From assembly GCF_900089955.1 (NCBI RefSeq), contig NZ_FLQX01000035.1:166653-230652 (forward strand): a stretch of 64,000 bases of DNA. Reading direction: 5' to 3'. Below are positions 8,576 through 17,196 of the stretch, piece after piece. The stretch's first letter is position 1. Every line of letters starts with the position of its first letter. Origin of the DNA: Candidatus Accumulibacter aalborgensis (GTDB taxonomy: Bacteria; Pseudomonadota; Gammaproteobacteria; Burkholderiales; Rhodocyclaceae). Made by a program: the position numbers and the translations under genes. The notes under the pieces were generated by a model, which saw nothing but the letters and a program-made list of their open reading frames with translations, searched no databases and was not told the DNA's origin.

Positions 8576-9481
8576 TCAGATCCTGCTCAGTAGTTCGGTC
8601 TTCTTGGCAGAAAACTCTTCGCCGCTGAGAATCCCCTTGGCGTGCAGGTCGGCCAGTCGCTCGATGAGCGCGAAGAGGTCGCTCCCGCTGCCGGGCGGAG
8701 GCGCGCCGCGAGCGTCCGAAGGCAGCGGTGCCGAGGCCGCTACAGCGGTGGATACGGTGATTGGGATGGGCGCCGCAGCCTGGAGCATGCCGTCCACCGC
8801 AACGACCGGCAGGCTGGCCACGGCCACCAGGCCGTGCTGGCTGGAAAACGTCAGCGACCCGCCAGCGCCTTGCTGCTGCGAGAAACCACCGATCTGATGA
8901 TCGAGCGTGTCGTAGATCGTCACCTGGCCACCGACTTCGATCGCCAGCCGGCGGGCCTGGGCAAAATAGGCGTAGCGCACGCCGTTCTGCGCGCCGGTGC
9001 TGGTCGGCCAGCGCAAATCCGCGCCCCACCACTCACCGGAATCACCGGCAGCGTGCGGCACGAACAGACTGACCGGACCGACCGGCCCCGCGCCATCCTG
9101 TAGCTGGTGGGCACCGCTATAGCTGCTGGTGAGTTGGCCGCTGTCGCGGCCCTGCTGTTGACCGCCGCCGCTACCCTGGCTCTGCGATTGAAAGCTACCC
9201 CCGCGAAGGAGGTCCGGCTCGCTGGTCAGCAGCGCGGCGAGGTCATGGCAGAGCCCGTCGACGCGGCCTTTCAGCGAGTGGTTGAACATATCGGACAGCA
9301 TGGTCATGCCACCGCGCATCCATTGGCCGGAACCGCCGAATTCCGGGTGGTTGAACTGCGCCATGCTGCCCTGAGCGTGGATCACGGCCTCGAGCATGTG
9401 CAAGACGGCGGCCGAAGTGAAGCCATGCCGCTGAGCCAGGTCGTTGATCGCCTGCTGGCCGGCGGAGGAAAGAGGTCGCAT
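8576..9481 (-). CDS. SHOCT-domain protein with a Gln/Ser/Gly-rich middle region
   Basis: A 301-residue predicted cytosolic protein. The C-terminal ~32 residues match the SHOCT (short C-terminal) domain, with the pattern LADLHAKGILSGEEFSAKK. The N-terminal ~90 residues are helical and include AINDLAQRHGF and AVLHMLEAVI. A low-complexity Gln/Ser/Gly stretch follows, then a region rich in beta-type sequence (YAYFAQARRLAIEVGGQVTIY). SHOCT is thought to mediate oligomerisation or nucleic-acid contact, and the overall function is unknown. I chose ATG 9481 over an in-frame TTG at 9505. It is convergent with the DUF4337 gene and divergent from coaBC; the 275 bases between its start and coaBC hold no gene I can support. 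Confidence 0.7.
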   Translation of the reverse strand: MRPLSSAGQQAINDLAQRHGFTSAAVLHMLEAVIHAQGSMAQFNHPEFGGSGQWMRGGMTMLSDMFNHSLKGRVDGLCHDLAALLTSEPDLLRGGSFQSQSQGSGGGQQQGRDSGQLTSSYSGAHQLQDGAGPVGPVSLFVPHAAGDSGEWWGADLRWPTSTGAQNGVRYAYFAQARRLAIEVGGQVTIYDTLDHQIGGFSQQQGAGGSLTFSSQHGLVAVASLPVVAVDGMLQAAAPIPITVSTAVAASAPLPSDARGAPPPGSGSDLFALIERLADLHAKGILSGEEFSAKKTELLSRI

Positions 9482-9756
9482 CGAGGCGGTTCCAAATGGA
9501 GGCAAGAGAGTTGAACTCTAGCGTGAACCACCGATCCTGTCCGCCTGATTCTGCGGCACCTGGACGCAATCCTTGCCGGCCATCGCGTTTGCACGCTGCT
9601 TCCCGACTGTCGGAATTTTTTACAGGGACCATTTTCTGAGCAAACAGGGCCAACCGGCAGAGCAGCGGGTCAGGCAGTAGAGTCGACAGGTTCAATCTCA
9701 AGTAGAATGTGCCGCCACGCCTCCTCACCTGACTGAAGAATAGTACGCATGACACC

Positions 9757-10974
9757 ATGGAACTAGCGGGAAAACGCCTCGTCCTCGGCGTCACGGGCGG
9801 CATCGCCGCCTACAAGGTGGCCGAACTGGTCCGCCTGTTGAGCAAGGAAGGTGCGTCGGTGCAGGTGGTGATGAGCGAAGCGGCAACGCATTTCGTCACC
9901 CCGGTCACTTTTCAGGCGCTCTCCGGCAAGCCGGTGTTCACCCACCAATGGGATCCGCGGGTGGCTAACAACATGGCGCACATCGACCTGTCGCGCGACG
10001 CCGACGCGCTCGTCGTGGCCCCGGCATCGGCTGACTTTCTCGCCAAACTGGCCCACGGACTGGCCGACGATCTCCTGACGACGCTGGTGCTGGCGCGCGA
10101 CTGCCCGCTGCTCGTCGCCCCGGCCATGAACCGGCAGATGTGGGAAAACCCGGCCACCCGGCGCAACATCGCGACCCTGCGCGGTGACGGTATCGAGATC
10201 GTCGGTCCGGCGTCGGGTGAGCAGGCCTGCGGTGAGACCGGGCCTGGCCGCATGCTCGAGCCGGAAGAACTTCTGGCCGCGGTGGTCGCCCACTTCCAGC
10301 CCAAGCTATTGGCTGGCAAACGCGTCCTGCTGACTGCCGGCCCGACCTTCGAGGCGATCGACCCCGTGCGTGGCATCACCAATCTGTCGAGCGGCAAGAT
10401 GGGTTACGCGATCGCCCGTGCCGCCAGCGAAGCGGGCGCGCAGGTGACACTGATCTCCGGCCCGGTCAACGTGCCCTGCCCGCCCGGTGTCACGCGCATC
10501 GACGTAACCAGCGCCCGGCAGATGCACGCGGCGGTTCACGACCAGATCGCCGGAAAGGATGTCTTTGTCGCCGTCGCCGCGGTGGCCGACTACCGGCCAA
10601 CCCATCCGATCAGCCAGAAGATCAAGAAGAGCGCGCAGACCACGGCACCAACGATCGAACTCGTCGAGAACCCGGACATTCTGGGCGAAGTCGCCGCACT
10701 GCCGCAGCCGCCGCTTTGCGTCGGCTTTGCTGCCGAAAGCGAAAACCTGCATGAGTACGCGGAGAACAAGCGGCGCCGCAAGAAGATTCCGCTGATCGTC
10801 GGCAACCTGATCCACGACGGCTTTGGCGGTGACGAGAACACGCTGATCCTGTTCGACGATGACGGCCAGCAGCCGCTGCCGGCCGCGCCCAAGATCGACC
10901 TGGCACGTCAACTCGTCGCGCGCATCGCCGTCCTGCTCGACAAACGCCAATGCCAAGCGTCGACCCCCGAATAG
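9757..10974 (+). CDS. coaBC: Bifunctional phosphopantothenoylcysteine decarboxylase / phosphopantothenate-cysteine ligase
   Basis: A 405-residue enzyme catalysing two successive steps of coenzyme A synthesis. The N-terminal flavoprotein decarboxylase (CoaC) half shows [29 protein letters not shown] and [13 protein letters not shown]. The ligase (CoaB) half begins near residue 185 with [18 protein letters not shown], followed by [12 protein letters not shown] and VAAVADYRP. Length is typical. Its last 25 bases overlap the dut gene in another frame, the usual dfp-dut arrangement of proteobacteria, which suggests coupled translation. Confidence 0.97.
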   Translation: MELAGKRLVLGVTGGIAAYKVAELVRLLSKEGASVQVVMSEAATHFVTPVTFQALSGKPVFTHQWDPRVANNMAHIDLSRDADALVVAPASADFLAKLAHGLADDLLTTLVLARDCPLLVAPAMNRQMWENPATRRNIATLRGDGIEIVGPASGEQACGETGPGRMLEPEELLAAVVAHFQPKLLAGKRVLLTAGPTFEAIDPVRGITNLSSGKMGYAIARAASEAGAQVTLISGPVNVPCPPGVTRIDVTSARQMHAAVHDQIAGKDVFVAVAAVADYRPTHPISQKIKKSAQTTAPTIELVENPDILGEVAALPQPPLCVGFAAESENLHEYAENKRRRKKIPLIVGNLIHDGFGGDENTLILFDDDGQQPLPAAPKIDLARQLVARIAVLLDKRQCQASTPE

Positions 10975-11411
10975 ACGTCAGGCTGCTCGATGCGCGTCTG
11001 CGCGACAAGCCGCCGCACTACGCCACCAGCGGATCTGCCGGACTCGACCTGCGGGCGTGTATCGCCGCTCCGATCGTAATTTCTCCGGGAGAAACGGTGC
11101 TCATCCCGACCGGCATCGCGATTCACCTGGCGGACCCGGCGCTGGCGGCAATCATCGTTCCCCGCTCGGGGCTCGGTCACCAACATGGCATCGTTCTCGG
11201 CAACCTGGTCGGCCTGATCGACTCGGACTACCAGGGCGAAATCCTGGTATCGACCTGGAACCGCGGCCAAGTTGCTTTCACGCTCCAGCCGCTCGATCGC
11301 CTGGCACAACTGGTCGTCGTCCCGATCCTGCGCGTGGCCTTCAATGTCGTCGAAGAATTTGCCGCCAGCGCACGCGGCGACGGCGGTTTCGGCAGTACCG
11401 GCCGGTCCTGA
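10950..11411 (+). CDS. dut: Deoxyuridine 5'-triphosphate nucleotidohydrolase (dUTPase)
   Basis: A 153-residue trimeric dUTPase that hydrolyses dUTP to dUMP and pyrophosphate, keeping uracil out of DNA and feeding thymidylate synthesis. All five family motifs are present: [24 protein letters not shown] (with the catalytic Asp), RLAQLVVVP, and the C-terminal arm [10 protein letters not shown]. It starts within the end of coaBC. The gene ends 22 bases before the convergent dsbB. Confidence 0.97.
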   Translation: MPSVDPRIDVRLLDARLRDKPPHYATSGSAGLDLRACIAAPIVISPGETVLIPTGIAIHLADPALAAIIVPRSGLGHQHGIVLGNLVGLIDSDYQGEILVSTWNRGQVAFTLQPLDRLAQLVVVPILRVAFNVVEEFAASARGDGGFGSTGRS

Positions 11412-11433
11412 GCAGGCCTGGTGAACCCGGTCT

Positions 11434-11922
11434 TCAGCGCTCGTCGCGCCGGACCCACAGCCACACTGCGGCGACCATGAAGCCCAGGAAACAAACGATC
11501 GACCAGTTGGCCATCGACAGGCCGAGAAACAACCAGTCCTTGTTCGAGCAGAAGCCGGTGGCCATGAACATCGACGGCCAGCGGACGCCAAACCAGTCAA
11601 CGATTTGCTCGATCAGCGTCGGCTCGCCAAAACCGCACTCCCTGCTCGCATCGGGATAATACTGGAGCCAGCTCTGGTAGGCGGCAGTCGCCACTCCGCC
11701 GGCGGCCGTCAAGCCAATCAGCGCCGCCCAGAGGCGCCGCCAGCCGGGCAGCAGCCCACCAGCCAACGCAAGAAGCGCAATCAGGAGATAGAGCAGCCGC
11801 TGAAAAATGCACAGAGGACACGGCTGCAGCTTCATCCAATCGCCGATCACCAGGCCGGCGGCGGTCAGCCCAATTCCCGCCAGCGCTAGCAGGCCAAAAC
11901 GGGCGCGTAGCGACAAGTGCAT
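11434..11922 (-). CDS. dsbB: Disulfide bond formation protein B
   Basis: A 162-residue inner-membrane quinone reductase that reoxidises periplasmic DsbA. It has four hydrophobic helices. The first periplasmic cysteine pair is Cys35-Pro-Leu-Cys38 and the second is Cys96 and Cys125, matching the four redox cysteines of the family. The start ATG lies 12 bases after the desaturase stop on the same strand, so it may be cotranscribed with the desaturase gene. Confidence 0.95.
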   Translation of the reverse strand: MHLSLRARFGLLALAGIGLTAAGLVIGDWMKLQPCPLCIFQRLLYLLIALLALAGGLLPGWRRLWAALIGLTAAGGVATAAYQSWLQYYPDASRECGFGEPTLIEQIVDWFGVRWPSMFMATGFCSNKDWLFLGLSMANWSIVCFLGFMVAAVWLWVRRDER

Positions 11923-11934
11923 CAGTTCGCTCGC

Positions 11935-13098
11935 TCAGGCCGGCACATAGCTGCGCAAGCGCATCGACAGTTCCTGCAACTGGCGGACACCCGAGCTTTC
12001 CGCCCTCGCGCACCAGTCCTGCAAGGTCTGGAGGAGTTGCTCGCGGGAAGCATTCGACCGCTCCCAGACGACGGCAAGCTCCTGACGCATGGAGTAAGCC
12101 GTTTCGAGCGCGGGACTCGCTCCGAACAGTGAGTCGAGTTGCCCGCGCAATTCGTGCGGAACGGCGTCTGCATCCGCGGCCAGCCAGTGCGTCAGTCCCT
12201 TGAAGCGCTTGCCATCCTGGAGCTTGCCGAGTTCCTCGCGATAAACCTGTTTCAGCGACTTGGCGTAGCGCGAAAGGACGTCGTACCGGTTGGTGATCAC
12301 CGCCTGCAAGGTGTCGAAATCGACCACCGGGCGCAGCGTACCGAGACGAGGTCTGGGTGCCACCTTTTTCACATGCGCCAGGCCGAGCGCCGCAAGGATG
12401 CGAATATAGAGCCAGCCGATGTCGAACTCGTACCACTGGTTCGACAACCTGGCCGAGGTAGCAAATGTGTGATGGTTATTGTGCAGTTCCTCGCCGCCGA
12501 TCAGGATTCCCCAGGGACAGAGGTTGGTGCTGGCGTCAGGTGAGTTGAAATTGCGGTAGCCCCAGAAGTGACCGAGACCGTTGATCACACCAGCCGCCCA
12601 GAACGGTATCCAGACCATCTGCGCGGCCCAGATCAGCAAGCCGGGAAGCACGCCGAAGACACCCACGTCGATGGTCAGCATGATCACCACGCCCAGCTTG
12701 TGCCACGGGGTGTAGAGATGGTTCTCGATCCAGTCGTCGGGTGTTCCATGGCCGTAACGCTGCAAGGTTTCAGCGTTACGGGCTTCCTTGACGTAGAGAA
12801 AGACGCCGCCCCAGAGGACCCGCCGGATGCCGAGGACCTGGGGACTGTGCGGGTCCTCGGCAGTCTCGCATTTGGCGTGATGCTTGCGGTGGATCGCCGC
12901 CCACTCCTTGGTCACCATGCCGGTGCTCAACCACAGCCAGAGACGAAAGAAATGCGCCGCCAAAGGATGCAGATCAAGGGCGCGATGAGCCTGATGCCGG
13001 TGCAAGAAAATGGTCACCGATGCAATCGCCACATGCGTCAGAACCAGCGTGGCCAGCACGTAACCCCACCATGGCCAATCGACTAAGCCAGCGTACAT
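11935..13098 (-). CDS. Membrane fatty-acid desaturase with ISL3-transposase-like C-terminal tail
   Basis: A 387-residue di-iron desaturase. The three histidine boxes are HRHQAHR (about 33-39), HRKHH (about 71-75) and HNNHH, with membrane segments between them. This is the acyl-CoA or acyl-lipid delta-9 type that introduces double bonds to control membrane fluidity. Desaturases of this class usually end shortly after the third box, but here about 130 further residues follow. The last ~65 (SMRQELAVVWERS, QLLQTLQDWCARAESSGV, LRSYV) look like the C-terminal segment of ISL3/IS204-type transposases. I recall similar tails in other betaproteobacterial desaturases, so it is probably inherited and not assembly damage. 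An 11-bp perfect inverted repeat lies inside the gene at 12752-12781. Confidence 0.88.
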   Translation of the reverse strand: MYAGLVDWPWWGYVLATLVLTHVAIASVTIFLHRHQAHRALDLHPLAAHFFRLWLWLSTGMVTKEWAAIHRKHHAKCETAEDPHSPQVLGIRRVLWGGVFLYVKEARNAETLQRYGHGTPDDWIENHLYTPWHKLGVVIMLTIDVGVFGVLPGLLIWAAQMVWIPFWAAGVINGLGHFWGYRNFNSPDASTNLCPWGILIGGEELHNNHHTFATSARLSNQWYEFDIGWLYIRILAALGLAHVKKVAPRPRLGTLRPVVDFDTLQAVITNRYDVLSRYAKSLKQVYREELGKLQDGKRFKGLTHWLAADADAVPHELRGQLDSLFGASPALETAYSMRQELAVVWERSNASREQLLQTLQDWCARAESSGVRQLQELSMRLRSYVPA

Positions 13099-13244
13099 GG
13101 TTCATCCATCCTCAAGAGATCCAACCCTCGATTCTAAGGCAATAACGGGCGCACGCCAAACGCCATTGCGCCCACGCGGTGCTCGGCGGCTGGCAGCAAC
13201 GCTGGCTGCCGAGCGCGCGCTCGGGACCTTCGTGCCGGCCAGGG

Positions 13245-13273
13245 TTTATCGCGCGGCAACAACCCGTTATCAT
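13245..13273 (+). promoter_or_regulatory. Sigma-70-type promoter of the response-regulator gene
   Basis: TTTATC at 13245-13250 and TATCAT at 13268-13273 are 17 bases apart. Only six bases separate the -10 box from the ATG at 13280, so the message would begin at or near the start codon. No ribosome-binding site precedes that ATG. The -35 box is weak. Confidence 0.4.
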
Positions 13274-13279
13274 TGGCCC

Positions 13280-14002
13280 ATGAAGACACGAATCCTGCTC
13301 GTCGAGGACGATGAACGCCTCGCCGACCTGACTGCCGAATACCTGCGCAAGAACGATTTCGAAGTCCTTGTCGAGGCGCGTGGCGACACTGCCGAAGCGC
13401 GCATCCTCACCGACCGACCCGACCTGGTGATTCTCGACGTCATGCTGCCCGGCAAGGACGGTTTCGAAGTCTGCCGTGCAGTCCGCGCGCAGTACGGCGG
13501 CGTGATTCTGATGCTCACCGCTCGCGACGAAGACTTCGACCAGATTTTCGGTCTGGAACTGGGCGCCGACGACTACATCGCCAAGCCCGTGCAGCCCCGC
13601 CTCCTGCTGGCGCGCATCAAGGCCTTGCTGCGCCGCGCGCCGGCAACCCCGCTCAACGCCGCAGGCGACGCTGCCGGCCCCCCCGAACCGGCCGAAATGT
13701 CTTTTGGCAGATTCCGTATCAGCCAGGCCACGCGCAGCAGCCAGCTCGGCTCAGACAGCATCGACCTGACGACGGCCGAATTCGATCTGCTCTGGCTGCT
13801 CGCCCGCCACGCCGGCAACATCCTGTCGCGCGACGATCTACTGCAGGAACTACGCGGCATTGGCTTTGATGGCCTCGACCGATCGATCGACGCGCGTATT
13901 TCCAGGCTGCGACGCAAGCTGGGTGACGATCCGGAGAACCCGGCACGGATCAAGACCGTGCGCGGCAAGGGTTACCTGTTCAGCAAGCATGACTGGCAAT
14001 AA
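13280..14002 (+). CDS. OmpR/PhoB-family response regulator (RstA-like)
   Basis: A 240-residue two-component regulator. The receiver domain occupies residues 1-120, with the acidic pair in LLVEDDERL, phosphoacceptor Asp53 in LVILDVMLPGKDGF, and the conserved Lys near 102 in DDYIAKPV. A winged-helix DNA-binding domain fills the C-terminus (DLTTAEFDLLWLLARHAG, DARISRLRRKLGDDPENP). The short linker and overall resemblance are closest to RstA. The start is ATG 13280; an upstream extension would be low-complexity. Its stop overlaps the start of the histidine-kinase gene by 14 bases, giving one coupled two-gene operon. The signal and targets cannot be told from the sequence. Confidence 0.93.
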   Translation: MKTRILLVEDDERLADLTAEYLRKNDFEVLVEARGDTAEARILTDRPDLVILDVMLPGKDGFEVCRAVRAQYGGVILMLTARDEDFDQIFGLELGADDYIAKPVQPRLLLARIKALLRRAPATPLNAAGDAAGPPEPAEMSFGRFRISQATRSSQLGSDSIDLTTAEFDLLWLLARHAGNILSRDDLLQELRGIGFDGLDRSIDARISRLRRKLGDDPENPARIKTVRGKGYLFSKHDWQ

Positions 14003-15392
14003 CAAGCTGCTCGCCCTGTTCGGGGCCAACAAGCCGGCGCCGTGGCGAGGACGCTACAGCCTCGCCCGCCTGTTCTTCACCTTCTACCTGCTGGTCATGG
14101 GTTCCTTCGTGGCCATCGCGATCTTTGCCGACTTTGTCATTTCGACCGCCGTCAAGGGAATTACCGACGGCTATACCAGCCGTTTCATGCGCGGCACCAT
14201 CGTCCTGATCGAGGACGAACTGTTCCGCCGACCGCGCTCCGAATGGCCAAGGACGATTGAGGCGCTGGATAGGAAATTCGCCTACAAGCTTGAGATCGTT
14301 GACCGCTGGACGCTGAAACTGCCACACAAGCAGGCCGAAAAACTCGACGATGGCGACCTGGCCATCGACGCACAGGGCGACATCCTTTACCACCGCCTCA
14401 AGCAGACGCCGCAGGTCCTGGTGGTCGGTCCGATCTCGCCCGAGCGCAATCCGGACTACCGGAAGGGCATACCGCTCGATTTGCGCATCAGTCTGCTGAC
14501 CTGGAGCCTGATTGGTTTCTGCCTGGCGATCGTCGTCTGGCTCTGGGTGCACCCGGTCTGGCGAGATCTTGAAGCGATGCGCCAGACGGCGCGCGCATTG
14601 GGCGAGGGTCTCTTCGAAGCACGTGCGCCGACGATGCGCAGCAGCGCTTTCGGGCCTCTGGCGGAAACCCTCAACGGGATGGCGGAACGAATACAGCGGC
14701 TCATCGCGACGCAAAAGGAGTTATCCAGCGCGATCTCACACGAATTGCGCACGCCCATCGCACGCACGCGCTTCGCCCTCGAGATGCTCGCCGAAGCGGG
14801 CGATCGATCCGAGCACGAGCGCCTGTCGCGACTCATCGAAGCCGACCTGGATGAACTCGATGGTCTGATCGACTCCAGTCTGACCTATGCGCGTTTCGAG
14901 CGCGAGCAGCCCCAACTCGAACTGAGCACGGTTTTCATCGCACCATGGCTTGAAGAGCAGGTCGAAGCCAATCGCCTGCTTGGGCGGACGCTTGACCTGC
15001 AGGTCGACGTGTCGGCCTTGCCGCCGATGCAACGCGTCGAACTGGATTCGCGGAGCATGCCGTATGCCGTCACCAACCTGCTGCGCAACGCTATCAAGTA
15101 CGCCCGCGCGCGCATCCGGGTAAGTGCGGAAATCGCCAACGACCAGATTGCCCTGCACGTGGACGACGACGGCATCGGCATCCCGGAGGCTGAGCGCGAG
15201 CGCGTTTTCTGGGCCTTTACCCGGCTCGACCGCTCGCGCGACAGGGCGACCGGCGGTTACGGCCTCGGACTGGCCATCGCGCGGCTGGTTCTGGAGCAGC
15301 ACGGCGGCACGGCCAGCGCTGAAGAATCACCACTCGGCGGAGCCCGCTTCACCCTTTGCTGGCGACTGTCACAAAGCGTCACCGAAAGCTGA
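13989..15392 (+). CDS. Sensor histidine kinase (RstB-like), partner of the preceding regulator
   Basis: A 467-residue inner-membrane kinase. It has a membrane segment near residues 28-52, a periplasmic sensor domain of about 110 residues, a second membrane segment, and a HAMP linker. The HisKA domain has phosphoacceptor His251 in SHELRTPIARTRF. The ATPase domain has the N box NLLRNAIKYA, the G1 box DDDGIGIP, the F box VFWAFTRLD and the G2 box GGYGLGLAIARL. The periplasmic domain type resembles RstB. It starts inside the end of the regulator gene. Confidence 0.93.
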   Translation: MTGNNKLLALFGANKPAPWRGRYSLARLFFTFYLLVMGSFVAIAIFADFVISTAVKGITDGYTSRFMRGTIVLIEDELFRRPRSEWPRTIEALDRKFAYKLEIVDRWTLKLPHKQAEKLDDGDLAIDAQGDILYHRLKQTPQVLVVGPISPERNPDYRKGIPLDLRISLLTWSLIGFCLAIVVWLWVHPVWRDLEAMRQTARALGEGLFEARAPTMRSSAFGPLAETLNGMAERIQRLIATQKELSSAISHELRTPIARTRFALEMLAEAGDRSEHERLSRLIEADLDELDGLIDSSLTYARFEREQPQLELSTVFIAPWLEEQVEANRLLGRTLDLQVDVSALPPMQRVELDSRSMPYAVTNLLRNAIKYARARIRVSAEIANDQIALHVDDDGIGIPEAERERVFWAFTRLDRSRDRATGGYGLGLAIARLVLEQHGGTASAEESPLGGARFTLCWRLSQSVTES

Positions 15393-15468
15393 CGCAATCA
15401 CCGCAGACTCGCTCTCCAGTCGCACCTATCATCGGTGCTGCTTTCAAAAAAACGATGGAGGATGCGAC

Positions 15469-15621
15469 ATGAGTGAATTCAAGCTGAACTGCGAGCAGTT
15501 TCTCGCCACCACACGACAGCATTTTTTTGCCGGCGATCTGGTTGATGCCTTTGAAGCGGGCGACGATGGCGGCTTTTCATGCCCTGCCTCGGGCGCGATG
15601 GAGCATCGACCCCACAACTGA
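15469..15621 (+). CDS. Small hypothetical protein of 50 residues
   Basis: ATG 15469 is preceded by a good ribosome-binding site (TGGAGGATG, 15456-15464) and opens a 50-codon frame ending in TGA three bases before the next small gene. The product begins MSEFKLNCEQF and contains FAGDLVDAFEAGDDGGFSC, so it is acidic and soluble with two cysteines. I do not recognise it. The strong start signal and tight spacing to the next gene support a real small gene in the tail of the two-component operon. Confidence 0.5.
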   Translation: MSEFKLNCEQFLATTRQHFFAGDLVDAFEAGDDGGFSCPASGAMEHRPHN

Positions 15622-15623
15622 CA

Positions 15624-15875
15624 ATGACCGCGGTGGCCGAACCACCTGTGCCGCCCGTGCGTTTCCCGCTCGCCGAAGGAGTCGGAATTTTTATCGGCAT
15701 AGTCGCCTGGGATGTGCTCACCCTCGGCGAGTTCGACCTTCTCAAGGCCTCGCTGATCGGCGCAAGCAGCGCGCTGGCCTGGTACGGCGTGCGCACTTTT
15801 CGCCGCCGCGCGAGTCGCATAGGGACATCCAGGCCTACCCCGGGACCCACCGACCGTCCTGATCGGGAACCTTGA
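15624..15875 (+). CDS. Small two-helix membrane protein, function unknown
   Basis: An 83-residue protein with two hydrophobic segments at about residues 18-35 and 41-57, joined by a short acidic turn (GEFDLLK), and a basic, proline-rich C-terminus. I do not recognise the family. The start is ATG 15624, two bases after the preceding TGA; an upstream in-frame ATG at 15579 would overlap the previous gene and lacks a ribosome-binding site. It probably shares the preceding transcript and ends 19 bases before the convergent channel gene. Confidence 0.5.
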   Translation: MTAVAEPPVPPVRFPLAEGVGIFIGIVAWDVLTLGEFDLLKASLIGASSALAWYGVRTFRRRASRIGTSRPTPGPTDRPDREP

Positions 15876-15894
15876 CGTCCGCTGCACTTCGCCA

Positions 15895-17196
15895 TCACGC
15901 TGCGGCAGGCGAACCGCCGATCATGCGTACCTCGCGTTGGGGGAAAGGAATCTCGATGCCGTGGTCGCGGAACGAGCGCCAGATGGCCATGTTGACCGCT
16001 GAACGGACGCCGCCGGTCCCCTCTTGCGGGTCCGATATCCAGAAGCCGAGATCCAGGTTCAGGCCGCTATCGGCAAAAGCAGTCAGCAAGGCTTGCGGTG
16101 GCGGGTCAGCCAACACTCTCTTCTGCCCCAGTGCAGCCTCGACCAGCACCTGCATCGCTTGCTCGATATCCGTACCGTAGGCGACCTGAACGGAGACCAT
16201 GAGGCGAATGCGCGGGTCGGAATGCGATTCATTGCGCACGATGTTCGATACCAGATACTCGTTTGGAATGATCACTGCGGTTCCGGTCAGCGTGCGCAGG
16301 ACCGTGTAACGGGCAGTGATCTCTCTTACGATGCCGGAGGTGGTGGCATCGATGGCGACCACATTGCCGATGCGTATCGATTGATCGAGCAGGATGATGA
16401 AGCCACTGACGTAGTTGCTGGCGATCCGTTGCAGACCGAGACCCAGGCCAACGGCCAGTGCGCCACTGAACACCGACAGCGCGGTGATGTCGATGCCGAC
16501 CATCGACAGGCTCAGCAGGAGGGCGATCACCGACAGCACGGCCTTGACCAGGCGGCCGAGCACTACCTGGATGTTGGAATCCAGCGTGTGGCTGGTCAAC
16601 AAGCGTTTTTCGATGAAGCTGGAAAGCCAGAGCGCAAGCAGTACCGTCGCGCAAACGGTAACCACGCCGCTCAGGATGGTCCACAAATCGAGCTTCTGTT
16701 TGCCGGCATGAAAGCTTACCTGCTCAAGCATCTCGACCAACGGCGCGGACAAGCCGGTGAGATAAAGCGCCAGGCAGAACCAGATGCTGGTGGCGATGAA
16801 GCGCTCGGAAGTCGCCAACCAGCTACTCGGCGAGAAAGCGTGACGCAGGACGTAGATCGCCGCACGCACCAGGGCCATCGAGATCAGCAGCGGGAGTGCC
16901 AGATCAAGCAGACTGACCGGTCCGAGATGCCCGTAGGTGAATGCCTTGCGCGCGATCAGGACGAACAACAGCGCCAGCAGGGGAAAAGCGACGCGCTTCA
17001 GGCTACCGGTGCCGAGGGTACGCAGCGCGCCATGATCAGCGCTCGAACGGACAAACTGTTGCCGCTGCCCGTAGCGCGACAAGGCCCAGGCGAGGAGCAG
17101 ACTGCTGGCCAGCGCCAACACCTGCCAGAGAAAAGCCGGGTCGCGAAAATCGCGCCACAACTCCAGCAACAAGACGAACATTTCGTTTTCGTTCAT
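15895..17196 (-). CDS. Mechanosensitive ion channel of the MscS family
   Basis: A 433-residue membrane protein with about five N-terminal hydrophobic helices. The MscS pore helix contains the Gly/Ala-rich pattern GALAVGLGLGLQRIASNYVSG. The beta domain follows (VREITARYTVLRT, VIIPNEYLVSNIV) and then a C-terminal alpha/beta domain. MscS channels open under membrane tension to release solutes in osmotic downshock. The extra N-terminal helices place it among the longer MscS relatives. ATG 17196 overlaps the stop of the RsmB-like gene by four bases, so it is the distal gene of a dedA-purN-DUF3108-rsmB-mscS run. Confidence 0.92.
   Translation of the reverse strand: MNENEMFVLLLELWRDFRDPAFLWQVLALASSLLLAWALSRYGQRQQFVRSSADHGALRTLGTGSLKRVAFPLLALLFVLIARKAFTYGHLGPVSLLDLALPLLISMALVRAAIYVLRHAFSPSSWLATSERFIATSIWFCLALYLTGLSAPLVEMLEQVSFHAGKQKLDLWTILSGVVTVCATVLLALWLSSFIEKRLLTSHTLDSNIQVVLGRLVKAVLSVIALLLSLSMVGIDITALSVFSGALAVGLGLGLQRIASNYVSGFIILLDQSIRIGNVVAIDATTSGIVREITARYTVLRTLTGTAVIIPNEYLVSNIVRNESHSDPRIRLMVSVQVAYGTDIEQAMQVLVEAALGQKRVLADPPPQALLTAFADSGLNLDLGFWISDPQEGTGGVRSAVNMAIWRSFRDHGIEIPFPQREVRMIGGSPAAA

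Noticed and set aside
11935..12175. Possible insertion-sequence remnant at the desaturase end
   Set aside because: The transposase-like part is in frame with the desaturase, there are no terminal inverted repeats or target duplications, and the gene ends cleanly, so it is kept as a protein tail and not a mobile element.
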